Positions 23,031-36,299 of a stretch of 64,000 nt of DNA are shown here, in pieces. A program made the translations under genes and the position numbers. The notes below the pieces were generated by a model, which saw nothing but the letters and a program-made list of their open reading frames with translations, was not told the DNA's origin and searched no databases. The stretch spans positions 8,356,501 to 8,420,500 of the forward strand of contig OX442318.1 in assembly GCA_949358305.1 (NCBI GenBank), read 5' to 3'. Origin of the DNA: Strigamia acuminata (taxonomy: Eukaryota > Arthropoda > Chilopoda > Geophilomorpha > Linotaeniidae). Every line of letters begins with the position of its first letter. Position 1 is the first letter of the stretch.

Positions 23031-23436
23031 ATACCATGTTCACACCAACGGATCGAGTTTGGCTGTATCGTATCCGGCCTACCAGATCCAACTGAACAAG
23101 TATTCACTTGGATAGAGTTGTGTTCACACCAAAATGTGATTCAATCAAACCAAACCAGGTTTTAGTAGCAACAGGTTTTAGAAACACCTCACTACAATGG
23201 CTGCCATTTTATTATCGAATAATGCGCAACAATGGAATGCTACAAAATGCTGACATTATTTAATGAATTCCAATCGAATCCAATCATCGAATCGATAATG
23301 TGGGAACTCGATTGACGAATGCAGTTGTTGGGCACACGGATCCACATCCGTGAACGGAGTTCAGTGTTCACACCAATCTTGAATCTAGATCCGCAGCTTC
23401 GAATGAGATCCAAAAGCTTGGTGTGAACATGGTATA
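23031..23436. mobile_element. MITE, ATACCATGTTCACACCAA family, copy 2
   Basis: Perfect inverted ends ATACCATGTTCACACCAA and TTGGTGTGAACATGGTAT. The interior matches 20493-20853 with indels. Non-coding. Confidence 0.85.
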
Positions 23437-25048
23437 ATCTTAAATAAAATATTATTCTTACTAACATAAGCATTGCAGCTAAGATCTGACCGATTGTTCA
23501 ACTAACCTAACTTGTAAGTAAAATTTGATGACAAAAACATGAGGTTGCAATTCAAATAATTTAATCCTACAATGTGTAACAGTATACCTATTTGGGTGCA
23601 ACTGTCTTCTTGAATAGGAAAACGTTTGTTTGGTTTCCTATATCTTGCTGACCCTTGGGAATCGAGTAGAGAAACACGACAAGAAGCGTCTGTTCTTTGC
23701 CTATATCAGGCTTTTCTGCCAGATGATGAACTTCTTCCATTTGCCACAATGTTTTCACCACAGCATCATTATTTGTTGACCGCCATTTTATCAAACACTA
23801 AAATATGTTAGACGGCATGTGCAAATCACATCATTTTGCTTAAGATAGAAAATTATAAAAAGTAAAAAACCCATCCCCATACTTCGACTTAAAGGTGCTC
23901 ACTTAAGACGTAAATAAGTAAATATAAAAAACTAAGCTTTTTGATAGAGGCTTTAGTATTAATGCTTCAAATCGTCGCCAGGGTGGGCCACTACCACCGA
24001 AAGTTAAAACAAACATTCATGTCAAGTTAAATAAAAGCCTTTAAAAACGACAAACGTCATATCCTGAAGTGAAAACGAGGTTTTCAAGTTAATACACTTA
24101 AGCAGATTTTTCTTAACCAATTTGAATGCACCTAATATATCCTGAAGGGAAAACGACGTTATCAATTTAAAACATTTAAGAACATTTTTCTTAACCAACT
24201 TGAACATACCTAATGCACGACAAATATCTAATGACTGCTTAATTATTCTAATTAACTTATCATAAGTTAAGAAAAAAAAACAATCACAAAACAAACAAAA
24301 AAAAGGAACAGAAATGAAAGGAATTTCTACTTTGGTTAATGTTGCAGTTAATGGGATTTAGATTTCCTCCCAACAATTTAATGAGGCTAGATTTTCAACT
24401 TTCATTACTTCTTACTTAAATCACCAAAAACAAATCCCCCTTTTTGCTAGAAAAACAAAAATAAATCAACGAGCCAATTAATTGCCTTTTAATGAATCAG
24501 GTTAAAAAAAATGTATTCACCCAAATGTTAAATGCATTGTAAATTTTAATTAATCCCATAAAATCAATATTTAAAAAAAATAAATATAAATAGCAATTAA
24601 TTCTGATAGTATCCATGCACAACCCACTTAGAAACTTGAAGGTTATTCAATCAACAAAGAAGCCATAAATAAATTACCAGCTTCCAACATCTCTAGGCCA
24701 CTGCAAAAGACTTACTGTGATTGCGATTGTGCCAAACTCAATTTACCCCAGAATATAAACCACTGCCACTTTCCCTCTTTTTCAAAACTCAATATTGAGT
24801 TTTGCCAATCACTTGACAAAAAGAAAAATATTAACATTAAGGATTCCGATAAAAAAAAAATCAGAATTGTCCTATTTTTGAGTGTCTGCAATTATGATGC
24901 TCCAATTACAATTATTGCGCTCCAGTTATGACCCTGCGTGCACGGCCTGCCAAACCCACTCTTCAAGCCATTGTCAATTTTTTTTCTTTCAATTGTTTTC
25001 CTTCTCAGAAGTTAAGCAGCATTGGGCCTGATCAATACTTGACAAACA
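23437..25048. other. No supported gene; short tandem duplication near 24050-24220
   Basis: A segment of roughly 100 bases (ATATCCTGAAG followed by TTTTCTTAACCAA) is present twice in tandem at about 24059-24130 and 24137-24208. No coding exon was found. Confidence 0.45.
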
Positions 25049-25195
25049 CAGGGTGGGCCAAAAGTTCCGAACTGGTCTGAAGACAATCAAAGGTCTAATT
25101 ATACCTAATGGTATGCTCATTGGGTCAAAATTGACCTTCGCTTTTGATAGTAAAATTCCCAATTTGTGTTTGCTGGTGACTTTTGGCCCACCCTG
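25049..25195. mobile_element. Small mariner-like MITE, CAGGGTGGGCC ends
   Basis: CAGGGTGGGCCAAAAGT on the left and ACTTTTGGCCCACCCTG on the right are perfect inverted copies. 147 bp, non-coding. TA follows the right end; the left flank is CA. Confidence 0.8.
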
Positions 25196-25274
25196 TACAA
25201 CGCGCCAGTTCATCATGACACCTGAAAAGTTTTACATGCCATCCGAATTTCTTAGCCCGTATTTGCAAAATAGA

Positions 25275-25628
25275 TACCGTATATTATCGATTACTACGCG
25301 GGCCTCTAATAGCCCGTAGGACAAATGTTATTTTTGCCAATAACGCGCGGGCCTCAAATTGCGCGCGGGTACACAATTGGAGATCCGAAATGTGCCAAAA
25401 AAGGATGACAAATGACACGTTTTGCATAAGTTTAGGCAAAAAATTACCAAAACGTATGGAAAACATCTCAATTGTCACACTTTTAGGTGTTTTTCGTTGC
25501 CGATACGTTAAAAAAACCCAGCACCGGCCAGTCGGCCGATGCTGAGTGTAAATAGTCCACGGGCCTCTAATAGCGCGCGGGCCTCTAATACCGCACAAGT
25601 CAAAATATTTTTTTGCAAATATACGGTA
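25275..25628. mobile_element. MITE, TACCGTATA ends
   Basis: Ends TACCGTATA and TATACGGTA. Near both ends lies the repeated GC-rich phrase GGGCCTCTAATAGC. Non-coding. Confidence 0.6.
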
Positions 25629-26214
25629 CGCTGGTTCCTGCTGAATCCAGAAGGAATGGTGGAAGCATGTTGCGGCACCTTTAACTTTAGTCGTTTTTGT
25701 TTTTGCACAATATCAACAATCGGTAGGAACAGGCCTGCAGACTACTTGAAAGTTTCTATTCAACCTAGCAAAATATTAATTTTCTTCCCATATTGCCATT
25801 TTGTTACAAGTAAATCCAGATTCACACAGTATAAGTGGCTGAACAAGGAAGAAAAAAGCAGGAATGAGATGAAAAAGACAAAAATTGCACACTTAATTCT
25901 AGTAATGCCTCAATTTCTTTCCATTAATGCAGCACCAAACTGCTCATCAAGCTATTTATGCTGCAAGCTATCTTATAATGAAACCAGACAGGAAAAGAGA
26001 AGAAACACAACTAGCAAGAAACCAACCACGCTTTGTCAATAGATTTTCATCCACTTTAAACTTAATACCTTCTTGCAAAAAAATCTTTCGGAACTAAAAG
26101 TTTGCTAAATCCTTTAAAAATTACATAATGGCGCTGCACAGAAGCAAAAACACTCCCACGAGAACAACAAGCAATTCATCTGTTCCTCCGTAAATAAGGT
26201 ATTATTTCTCGACT
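25629..26214. other. No supported gene
   Basis: A 167-codon plus-strand frame runs 25539-26042, but its first part lies in the MITE and the remainder has random-looking composition. Confidence 0.4.
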
Positions 26215-27310
26215 TAACCTTCCTATAGCCATGGCTAATACTACACATGTGCAGCCATGGTCGGTCGTTTCTGACTTCTTTTCAAAAACCCTTCTGCACA
26301 TGTGCCCAATCACATTTTTCCTGGTGCAATCGCATTTTTCCTGCTAAAAGCACATGTTTTAGGACTAATTTTAATACGCCACCTAGTGCAAACTGATGGC
26401 AAAGCAGTGTACGGCGCTCCCATTAAGGGTGTTTTATGTTATAAATATTAAATTATCCTAATAATAATTGAAAAACTATTCGTATTTAGTAGGGTTGCAC
26501 CGAATATTCGGTTTATATTCGGTTATTCGGCCTATTCGGCCTAAAAACCGAATATTATGTATTCGGCCGAATATCAACCTGTTATTCGGCCGAATACATA
26601 ATAATGATAAAATTAGCATTATTTGAATTTTGCAGTGAAACAACTTTACATTTATAGGTTAAAATTGCATTTTTCATACAAAAAAATTTGATTTTCATTA
26701 TAAGATTGCAATTATTACCCAAAAAACACAAATTTTACAATAAAAATTCAATATTTATTTTAAAATTGATATTTTTAAAGCAAAAATTGCAGTTTTTCTG
26801 TAAAAATTGCTTTTCAAAGGCAAAAATTGCACTTTATAAGCAAAAATCACACTATTGAGGCAAAAATAGCACTAATGAGGCAAAATTCACTATTTTTAGG
26901 CAAAAATTGCATTTTCTTTCAGAAAAAGGACATTTTTAACTTAAAAAATTACATTTTTGGGTAAAAGGAATAATTTAGACCATAAAAACTGCATTTATTA
27001 GATTAAAAGTAAATTTTTTCAGCCAAAAATGGCTTTTTTTCAACAAAAAAAATTTTTTTTTTAAATATTCGGTTATTCGGCCGAATACCGAATATTCGGC
27101 CATGGTATTCGGTTCCGAATATTCGGTATTCGGTTATTCGGCCTTTTTAGTATTCGGTGCAACCCTAGTATTTAGACATTATAAAATAAGAAAAAAAGGT
27201 TTTTGAGGAATGAAAGTTAACCTCATTAATTAACTTTCAGGAAAAAAAGAATTACAGTGACTTTTCCACTTCTGTAATTTTTTTGACCCACCATGGCTAT
27301 AGAAAGGTAA
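26215..27310. mobile_element. TIR element interrupted by a hAT-like MITE
   Basis: Inverted ends around CCTATAGCCATGG (left, 26222-26234) and CCATGGCTATAGAAAGGTAA (right, 27291-27310) bracket the nested element at 26490-27167. The host element without the insertion is about 410 bp and non-coding. Exact ends are uncertain. Confidence 0.55.
26490..27167. mobile_element. hAT-like MITE with 8-bp target duplication
   Basis: Ends TAGGGTTGCACCGAA and TTCGGTGCAACCCTA are perfect inverted copies, flanked by the 8-bp direct repeat GTATTTAG at 26482-26489 and 27168-27175. Eight-base duplications and such ends fit the hAT superfamily. Sub-terminal regions are dense in ATTCGG words; the middle is a degenerate tandem array around CAAAAATTGCA. 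No transposase. Confidence 0.9.
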
Positions 27311-29336
27311 TATGACGTGGATCAGAAAACTAAATCAATATAATTCTTCAAAACTTTCCAAATTTCAAAAATATGGTTTTAAACTCCAAAGAAGTTGACA
27401 TGATGCAAGCAGGTTGACAAGGTAAAAACTACTGACGATGCTCTCCCTCAGTGAGACACGTTATTGTGGTCTTAATTCGAGTACTACAGTTCGCCATTTT
27501 GCAAGCACCCAGGCTGATATCCTGCACCCAAAAAATATTAGATTTCACAAACAGTCGCCTTTTTTACTGAGCTACTACCATGGTTAAGTATTAAAAGTTG
27601 CTGAGCATGTAGACCTTCAATCTTTTGGATAATACAGACCCCTGAAAACCTAGTTTTTCTAAACTAGTTTCCAGTTGAAATTAATAACACGACAAATTTT
27701 AAAAAGTCTAAAAAATACATTTATTATTATCTCTTTATATGTCATAAATCTGTAAATGTATATGCGGCATCTTTTCGTGAAAAATTCAGATTTTTTTGCA
27801 GGTTTTTTTTCAGAAATGTGGATTTTTTTCCGACGGCCTAAGCAACTGTTTATTTTGACTGTTTCCAGCCCTGACTAATGTGTCCATTCTTAGTTTAGGT
27901 TTTGGGTTTAACAAGTAAGTGGCAATTAAAATTCCTTCTTTCAGAACAATTACGCTATTAAATTTTTGGTGGTCGATGCTTGCATTTAATCACTCCCACA
28001 AATCAATACTCATTCCATACATTTCTTTAATCAACAGGTTGGTTCATTCAACCAAATCCTCCCTTTAAAATGTGATTTATCATCTTATCTTTGATTAATT
28101 TTTTAAACCTGCAACATTTCTTTGCAGCAATTAAGTAGCAATTTCAACAATCTTTTCCTACACTCATAATTTAAACAAATCTTATCTACAAACTTTTTCT
28201 TTCTAGCTCACAATTAACTTCTGTCACAACACTTTCTGTCCTCTTAATTTTAATTAAAAAATTAATTGAGACTAAATCTCACAAAAAAAAAAAATTTAAA
28301 AAAATGTTAAAAAAATCATACATTTTATATGTATGAAAAATTAATCAGTTGGGATGATGTAATTAAAGCAAAGCAAAGAAAGTAATTAAGGTAATCTCGA
28401 GTTCAAACGCTAGAAACGCGAATCCTTGTCGCGCTGAATTATGAATCAAAATCCGGAAATAAATTTATTTTGTCAAATTAGTGAAACAGAGTCAGGAATA
28501 ATTGCTCTTCAGGGTACTTTTTGATTGCAAGTATTTTGCATTTATGAAAATTTATGAAAATTTTTAACACACAAAACCACTAATACTCTTACTGGTTTTC
28601 CAATGTCCCAAAGTCTTAAAACTGTTAAAAAGCCCAAAATATATTAGATTTCATTAGATATTAAAAAAACCACAAATAAAAAACAATCTTCTCATGTTTG
28701 TGTTTGTAAACAATGAATATCTTACTACTTTAAGGTGAACTTCATTCACTTCACTACTAATCTAATTAAGTGACAAATGACAGTTCATTTGCAATTCTAA
28801 ATACAACACTTTGTTTGCTGGACTAATTTATTTCTCAAGACAATACTGTCTGTTTAAATTATCCACACATGGCTGTTTCAAGTGTGTTCACCGTAAGTCT
28901 TCTGTTTAAGGCCGGATGCTAATTCAATCCAGTCATTGCTGACCCAGACGCCAATCATTTCGTCACCAATCATTTTTGCGCCGAATTTTATCTACCAGGT
29001 GGCATAAAAATCCATTGAGATTCAATGACATCAATCTTGACCCGGTCCCTCGTCTTGCCCTAACAACAGTATTAAAAGATAGACCGGGCAAATTGTTGGG
29101 TTATACTTAGTCATCCCCAGCATGATGTCATTTGTACTGACCACCCACTGGTTATCCTTTCAACCCCTTTCCTCACTTCCTGTCCAACTTTAGTAAAAGT
29201 TGGTCGCAGCACACGTTGCTCTGCGACTCTACAAAGCATATCCACTCGAATCTTTTACATCAACCATCACAAATAATGATAGATAAACTTAAAACAGCTA
29301 AACTAAAGGGAAGTTTTTTTTGTCAACGACTGTACA
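27311..29336. other. No supported gene
   Basis: AT-rich sequence with only short random-looking frames. Nothing else recognised. Confidence 0.4.
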
Positions 29337-29441
29337 TACCGTATTTCATCGATTCTAAGACGCCCTTTTTTCCCATAGAAACATCTCTAAAAATAGAGTG
29401 TGTCTTATAATTGATGCGTCTTAGAATTGAAGAAATACGAT
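29337..29441. mobile_element. Tiny MITE, TATTTCTTCGATTC family
   Basis: Left end TACCGTATTTCATCGATTCT, then AAGACGC and a CATCTCTAAAAATAG core; right end GCGTCTTAGAATTGAAGAAA then TACG. About 105 bp, almost entirely one hairpin. Relatives at 3755 and 34356. Confidence 0.8.
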
Positions 29442-29868
29442 AGACATTTTCAATGCAATAACTTCATGGTTTAGATTCTGAGGACTCCTTGAGCCGTTTC
29501 ATTTTTCAACCAGAAATTTGCGAGGCGGGACGTAAAGACCATGAATTTTCTAGATATATTACTATAAAGTTCCTGCAATAAAAAAAAAAACTATATGGTA
29601 GAGACCAAGACACCAATACCACGCTCTACATAGATCTGATAATTTAATATAATTTGAAAATCGGAATCAAACTAAAATTCAATTCAGACTCTCCCTCTGA
29701 AATTGTTTTCCTTCATTTCTTTGAATGATATTTTATCGCACACCGTATGTAAAATTTTACATTTAGACTGGTTTAAAAAATATAAACAAGTTTAAATGAC
29801 TTTATGAATGTGCCTTATATTTTTATTTTTAATATAACTTATGTATGTCTGCACAAAATCAGTTAATA

Positions 29869-30268
29869 CAGTCGAGCCTCGATATAACGAATCGCAAGCG
29901 ACCAGAGAAATCGGTTCACAAGATCAATTTTTTTTAACATAAGTATAGAATAATCGGTTTTTTTGAAATATTTCTTTTTGCGCTTCATCTGGAATCAAAC
30001 CAATTTTTTAATAAATGTATTTTGGCATTAGAATTCATTTAAAATTAACAGGTTTATAAGTTTATAGTTTATAGTTTATAGTTTATAGTTTATAGTTATA
30101 AGTTTGTAGAAAAATAAATTTGGCAGTGATTTTCCTTAAAAATGGGGGTGACATAAGTATAGAATATTTTAGGTTTGATGCAAAAAAAAGGATAAAATTA
30201 ATATCACATAACATGGCATTTTTATGTATTCGTTATAACAGAAAATTTGTTATAACGAGTTTTGACTG
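29869..30268. mobile_element. pogo-like MITE, CAGTCGAGCCTCG ends
   Basis: Left end CAGTCGAGCCTCGATATAACG follows TA (only 20 bases of the motif are conserved); the right end is GTTATAACGAGTTTTGACTG at 30268. The right flank is TC rather than TA. Interior non-coding, with a small (GTTTATA) array at 30058-30108. Confidence 0.7.
30058..30108. repeat. Short tandem repeat, unit GTTTATA
   Basis: About six consecutive copies of a 7-base unit inside the pogo-like MITE. Confidence 0.85.
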
Positions 30269-32380
30269 TCGAGCTTTCCGATTTTTCCAATGCCAGATAA
30301 AACAGCTTATACTACACTTCAATAGGCATTTTATTATAACGACACTTCACCTTGGAGATTCCAGTAATCTTTTATTTATTTTAAAAGAAATCAATGAAAA
30401 CAGTCAATGCTTTTCCTTTAAAGCTAAATTCCCCAAGTGTATTCAGTTGCTTCATTTTTACAAGTTGAGAATAAAGAAGTATATGTGACCGGGAAAGAAG
30501 TCTAAACTCAATCTTAAGTGACCAAAGGCAAACTTTCTCAAGCATAACTCAGGGTTTCATGCAATACTACCACTCCACAAGATCTACATTCCTAAGGCAA
30601 CTCTCCAACTCAATTCAACTGTTACACAAATTCAATTTAAGCCTTTCAGCATGGATTAAATCAGATAAAACCTATTCAATAAGTTTCAAACATTAATACA
30701 TTCGCTGACAATGTCTAACCTCAAATTTAAAAAAATAAAAATTAAACTTCCTTGTCAGCAAAAAGCCTGATCTAATTCAAGTTGAAAATTTGCTTCAAAA
30801 GTCACATCAAATCACAAAAGAAATCCGTCAATATGCAAACTCTATGGCCATGTGCCAATCACTTTGACTATTGGTCGAGATTATGTAAAAAAAAAAAAAT
30901 AATGCTCTGAGTCAAACAAGATTCTTTAAGATGTGATAAATTAAGTAACATAATGTTGAGGTTAACCTCAATCAATCTCACTAAACAACAACAGACTCAA
31001 AAGCAAATATTGATCTAACTTTTTTCCTTGTTCCTTGCACTACAATCTGTTATTGTCATCTCCAAGTGAACTGGGACAAATTAGTTCTTAAACAAGACAG
31101 ATTCAATTATCATCTATCACAGACCAGACTTTTTAAAAATGTTTTCTCTTCAACAATAAACTGGAATCTAAAATAAAACATCTGTCAGGATCGTTTTGAA
31201 GCCTATAACTTCAGCACAATAAATGTGCGACATCGTAATAGGAGATTAAATGCAGCTCCATCTATTGGCAAAATATAGAAGAAATTACCCTGCGTGAAAA
31301 AAAAACCGTATTTTATCAGCTCTTATTCAAAACTGCCATTTTTGTCAGCAATTACAATTTCGGTTTTTCGTTTGTTACATTTGTTTAATGTAACAAAGTC
31401 TGAACGTCACGAACGAAGTGTACGTTCGTCGTTCGTGAAGTTAAATACAAAAACAATATCATACTTTTGCAAAAATACAGTTTTCTTGGTGTCTCAGCCG
31501 CGGCTACTATTCAAGGACAGCTACTATTCGAAGGCATCACATGTGACGAAGAACTTAGAACGTATGTATAATGTGCAAGGAATGTTTAGTTTTTTGGTAA
31601 ACAATCCTGAAGTGTCTTCAAGCTTATAACTCCCAGTGCTACATCATCACCAGCATCAATAGCAAGCAGATTAAAACATGGCCAATACATTCCATCACGC
31701 GTTCACATCATTTGTTCCAGGAAAAGAAACAGGACATTATCTGCCATCAGCCCTTGTTTCCTCCTTCCTATACATTCGTCAGTCTCCCTAACCGAAGACT
31801 TAAGAGAAAGCTCACCAACACATTAGCACTCATCCTCTATCCGATAACCGCTTTCATCCGTTGGAATGAAGCCAATCCTAAGAAATAAAAGAAATATAGA
31901 AAAATGCGTGTCAAAAGGGCCTTTAAAGAGCTGCTGATTCAAATTCAATTTAACTAAGACCCTTTCCCATAAAACCAGGACTTAATTGAATAAACCAGTC
32001 ACATTTCCCCTCTAAGTAAGTTTGAAAATAAAAATCGTAAATTCTATCAAGTTTACTTTCCAATTTTCAAGATTGAGTGCCATTTTTATCTTTTCAAAAT
32101 GTTAAATTTTCTAAATGGAATTTCAATGTTTGTTATCATAAAGGAATTTATATCAGCAAAATATCAATCCCTGTCCACATTTCCTAGGGCATTCCAACTT
32201 GTTTCTAATTAAAATTCTATGAGTAATGTGACATCTGGAAGTCTGACAATTTCAAACTGCAAATTAATGTAAAACTGATGGGCTAAAATAAAACAAATTA
32301 AAGCTTGAAGAAACAGCAATGCAGATGTACAATTACTGACATACATTAACGGAGGAAATCGCATACGGTATATATCGAAG
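30269..32380. other. No supported gene
   Basis: A 111-codon plus-strand frame at 31294-31629 includes a local palindrome (words GAACGTCACGAACGAAG and ACGTTCGTCGTTCGTG); I do not regard it as coding. Nothing else seen. Confidence 0.4.
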
Positions 32381-32603
32381 CCGATACAATGATGTCCTAT
32401 TTCCAGCCGTATCACTGGTGGAGTGGCACAAAAAAGTAGCTTGAAACACCAGAATTGTAATCGAACTCCAGACATTGTGATCGATTAGCAACACTTGTTT
32501 CATTGCCAAAGGTGATGCTTTGACACAGAACTACTTTTACGCGTAGTTGAGCACAGTCCACAGTTACACGTAATACGGCTGGAATTAGGTCAACATTGTA
32601 TCG
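32381..32603. mobile_element. MITE of about 223 bp, copy 2 (inverted relative to 1723-1946)
   Basis: Ends CCGATACAATG and CATTGTATCGG are perfect inverted copies. The interior, read on the minus strand, matches 1760-1910, including AAGTAGTTCTGTGTCAA. Non-coding. Confidence 0.75.
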
Positions 32604-32848
32604 GTTGTATAGCAGCATTTCCCAAACTATAGGTCACCAGCCGATTATTGGTGGGTCGCAATAGCAATGTGCTTCCATCTTTCTAACTTGTAGAGAAAGT
32701 TGAACAACATCTCAGAGTTATAGAAATAAATACCGTACTGTCGCAAATTATAGGGCATGGGCTACAATTCGAGTTGGACTAAATCTTATTGGTTGATAAC
32801 CTAGGACCACCAATCAGATCTTATTACTTCATTCTCTTGAATAACATT

Positions 32849-33054
32849 ACACAATTTGCGGCAGGTACTTTTCCGTTATAAAACTTTTTTCAAAAGAGAC
32901 TACTACAATTTTGGTGATCACGTGACGTGTTTAACATAAGGATAATTTTATAACTAAAAGAAATAAGTTCACCCGCAACCGAATTTTTTGAAATTTTTGT
33001 TACACTAAACATACTGCAAAAATATAAGGGAAAAGTGCCTGTTGCAAACTGTGT
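32849..33054. mobile_element. Short TTTGCGG-family TIR element
   Basis: Left end ACACAATTTGCGGCAGGTAC and right end with CTGTTGCAAACTGTGT are inverted, matching the ends of 11439-12472. About 206 bp, non-coding. No clear target duplication. Confidence 0.7.
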
Positions 33055-34355
33055 TGACGACAATTAGCACAGGCGGTATAAATTTTACTCCAAAGCGCTT
33101 TCGACCTTGCAGTCATCATCAATTAGTCCAGTTTCTTAAACCCTGTGTAAACTTAACAGTTTCTGTCCTCTATACACTGTGTACTCATTACACTACAACT
33201 TCTTTTCTTATAATTTCCAAGCACTGTCAGAACCAATACTGTCTTGAAAAACACATGCATTCATTCTTCCACTTTATTCCATGACCTTCCACTGGACCAA
33301 GCCACACTTTGGACAGCTGTCACATGACACTAAAGTCACCTTCAAGTTTCAAACTGACACAACCACCTCTGTAGCCACATTTGACATTCCTAACAAGATC
33401 CAGCATTGACACCAGGGTATCATCAAAAACAGACACACCATGAATGCCTACCAAATTGCCACCTTGAAAAAAAAATGCATCAATTTGTCTCCACACCCAA
33501 ATTAACTATAGAACTTCCCATATTTAGACATCTTTCCATGATACACAATGTGTACTTTCATAGATGAGCTATCATTTAATTACCTTGCACACCTGATACA
33601 AGCACCTTGAGGCCTATCTTAGGCTTATTGCACACTTAATCCCGTTATCACGAGCGAAAATACCCCTGTTTGGCATAATGTTATCATACACAACCACACC
33701 ATTCCCCAACTCTTTAGTCTCGCGACAAACCTGCAACTTTTAACTTAATACCCTTTAATAACCTATCAACTCTTGTTTAAAATCATTTAAGGGATTTTAA
33801 ATACCCTTTGCCACAACAACATTAGTTCGGTATAAAGATTATAATGCGGATTAATCTTGTTATCGATTAAAATAGTCGTTAAAAAATTACTACTAACATA
33901 AAAAGGGTTTTCCTGCAGATATGCGTACGTTAACTCAAGTGAGAAACATCAGTAGAATGAGGTGTTGTTGTGCGGAGAAGCCAACATTCAGCAGGAGTTT
34001 TTGAGCGATGACGAATGACGCATAACAGGAAGTTAGCTAAAAATGTCATAAATTATGCTAAAATGTCCTTTGTTCCCTTGAATATTGAAATGTAAACCCC
34101 AAGAATGTACAATAAACTTGTTCTCAACATAAAAAGACATGTTTTTATTGCTCGAATCCAGAAAACCAGTAAATCAGTAAATATAATCAGTTTTTTTTCA
34201 AAATTAGTCATAAATCAACTTTGCAAACTTTCAAAAAAGTCACTGCCAATACTGACGGAGTATTTATATATTGTTTATGATACACTCAGTCAGGGGTCGA
34301 CAATACTAAAAACAATTCATGAGCACACCTCTTTTTCTTAGGAACATCTTTAAAC
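33055..34355. other. No supported gene
   Basis: Only short frames; nothing recognised. Confidence 0.4.
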
Positions 34356-34456
34356 TACAGTATTTCTTCAATTCTAAGACGCACTTTTTCCCATATAAAC
34401 ATCTCTAAAACAAGGTGCATCGTACAATCGCCGCGCCTTAGAATCGAAGAAATAAT
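34356..34456. mobile_element. Tiny MITE, TATTTCTTCGATTC family
   Basis: TACAGTATTTCTTCAATTCT on the left, CCTTAGAATCGAAGAAATA on the right, CATCTCTAAAA in the core. Same family as 29337-29441. Confidence 0.75.
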
Positions 34457-36088
34457 AAGGGGTTTCATTAAATGAGCGATTAGTTGATTTCTTTGATTAC
34501 TTTGATTGGTCGATTACTTGATGTGTCATGTGAGTGGATTCAACCAATCCCGAGAATAATCATTTCATCAAATAAGCAACTAAGCAAGATATAAGGAACA
34601 CTGTAGGTCAAATTTGTCAGTACACAAATTTGCATTTACGCCAATAACTGGGGAAACCACAATAAAATCAAGTTGGAGTTGCTCATTAAAAATCCCTTCT
34701 CCGAGATCAAAAAAGTGATTAACTTCAGCAAGCTGTGGCAATGAGTGGCCAGACCCGTGAAACAACACGTCCACTTGAAAAATCCCCATCAAATCTGAAT
34801 ACCGTAGTTTATTATTAGATATGGGTAATTTCATGGCACATGTAGTTGCAAATGTCTTTATTCACTGCATTCCATTTATATTTTAATTTTCCCCATTCTC
34901 CATAAATGTGACAAAGCGAAGCAATTGCTGTGAACTTTTCAATATTTATTGGCTCGCACAAGAATGAAAGTGAGTATTTTCACCTCTGCGTCGTCATCTA
35001 CAACGCCAGCACAATTCAATTAACAAAACAATATAATCCCACTCCTCAATAAAAGTCAATCCAACGCAACTGCCCTTCATCAGCCTTCTGCTTTTATTCA
35101 AGAACCTGTGCATACACACAAACACAATGATTTATGATGCCATACATCCATGTACAGCTACAATTTGAAGGAATTGTTGATAAACTTAATGTACCATTTA
35201 CCCACTCAGCTTGAATTCTGTTTCAGAAAACTTATGACAAACTCCCATTGGCTTTTACGTAATTGTAACAAATGCACAATTGAAATATAGAGTCGGTCCA
35301 AAAAGTTTGGAATAATCCACATTTATATGGAAAGCTCTCACTAATATAAATGAAAATATTCTCAAAATGTATATAATTTAGCTCTAGAATGAACAAAAAT
35401 ATGCCCATTGCCAAAAAATTGCCGATTTTTCTCAAAAAATGGTGATTTTTCCGTAAAAATCATCAATTTTTGGAAAAAAATCGATAATTTTTTGGAAATC
35501 CCGGCACTTAGTCGGGGCCGGCGCTAATTCCATAAATTGTCGCTGACTGACCAGCGTTTAAACGAGTCCTAGCACATGTTTGAATCCAGCGTTATACGAG
35601 GCAGCATGGTAGGTAAATTAAATTGGAAAATCCCATAAAAATAATTTTTTTTTTATTTTTTTTCCTCCGAGTACCGTAAATTTCCGAAATTTTTCATTTT
35701 GCACGTCTCGAGTCCAAGGGACACTTTAAAGTGCCCAAAACCAGAATCTGTAAAGAAAACTGCTGGTTTTAAACCAAATTATAATTCCGTCAGAGATTAC
35801 TGAATTACATTTCTTATCTTTTGAAAGAAATTTTTTGTGGGTCTTAATTTAATTTCTGAATTTTGTAAATTTGTTTTTGTTCCTGGAAAGCCGCCATGAC
35901 AACATCGGATTAAAATGTTGATGCTGTGCTTTGTTTACAACTTTTTGCAACATTTAATTAAAATCTCGTTATTTACACATTTTTCATAATTCATCCCGAA
36001 ATTAAAATTACCAAATTTGAACCAATGTTAAGTATACAACTCGATTAAAACAACAATAAGAATGAATAGTAACAACAGTTACACCTAC
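34457..36088. other. No supported gene
   Basis: AT-rich; the 84-codon minus-strand frame at 34580-34834 has no supporting context. Nothing else recognised. Confidence 0.35.
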
Positions 36089-36251
36089 CATAATACTCGG
36101 CAAATATTTGTTCAATGGAGCGACCTCGACGAATGCATTTTTGTCTCGCCAAACGTGGACAAACTTCTCTGAAAAGTTTAAGCTTTAGTTTATTTGATAA
36201 ATTCATTGAGGAAAATTATGGAAACTTTAACTCACTTCGTTGAACGATCAT
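36089..36251 (-). CDS. Candidate 5' exons of an unidentified minus-strand gene
   Basis: An ATG at 36251 is followed after 16 bases by a donor (CGAA|GTGAGT, exon end 36236). A 68-base intron ends in TTTTCAG, and an 80-base second exon (36089-36168) ends at a donor ATG|GTAGGT. Joined, this gives MIVQRKKFVHVWRDKN and continues open to the donor. A second frame of the same exon is also open and is rich in Cys and Arg, so the frame is unsure. No downstream exon was found. The exon is less AT-rich than its surroundings. The call rests on the three splice sites; no family is recognised. Confidence 0.3.
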
Positions 36252-36299
36252 CAATCAAACGACGCCGGACATGACTTAATAATACATCGACCAGGCGCG

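Noticed and set aside
25539-26042. 167-codon plus-strand frame
   Set aside because: Its start overlaps a MITE and the composition is not protein-like.
31294-31629. 111-codon plus-strand frame
   Set aside because: Contains a palindromic segment and no recognisable domain or splice support.
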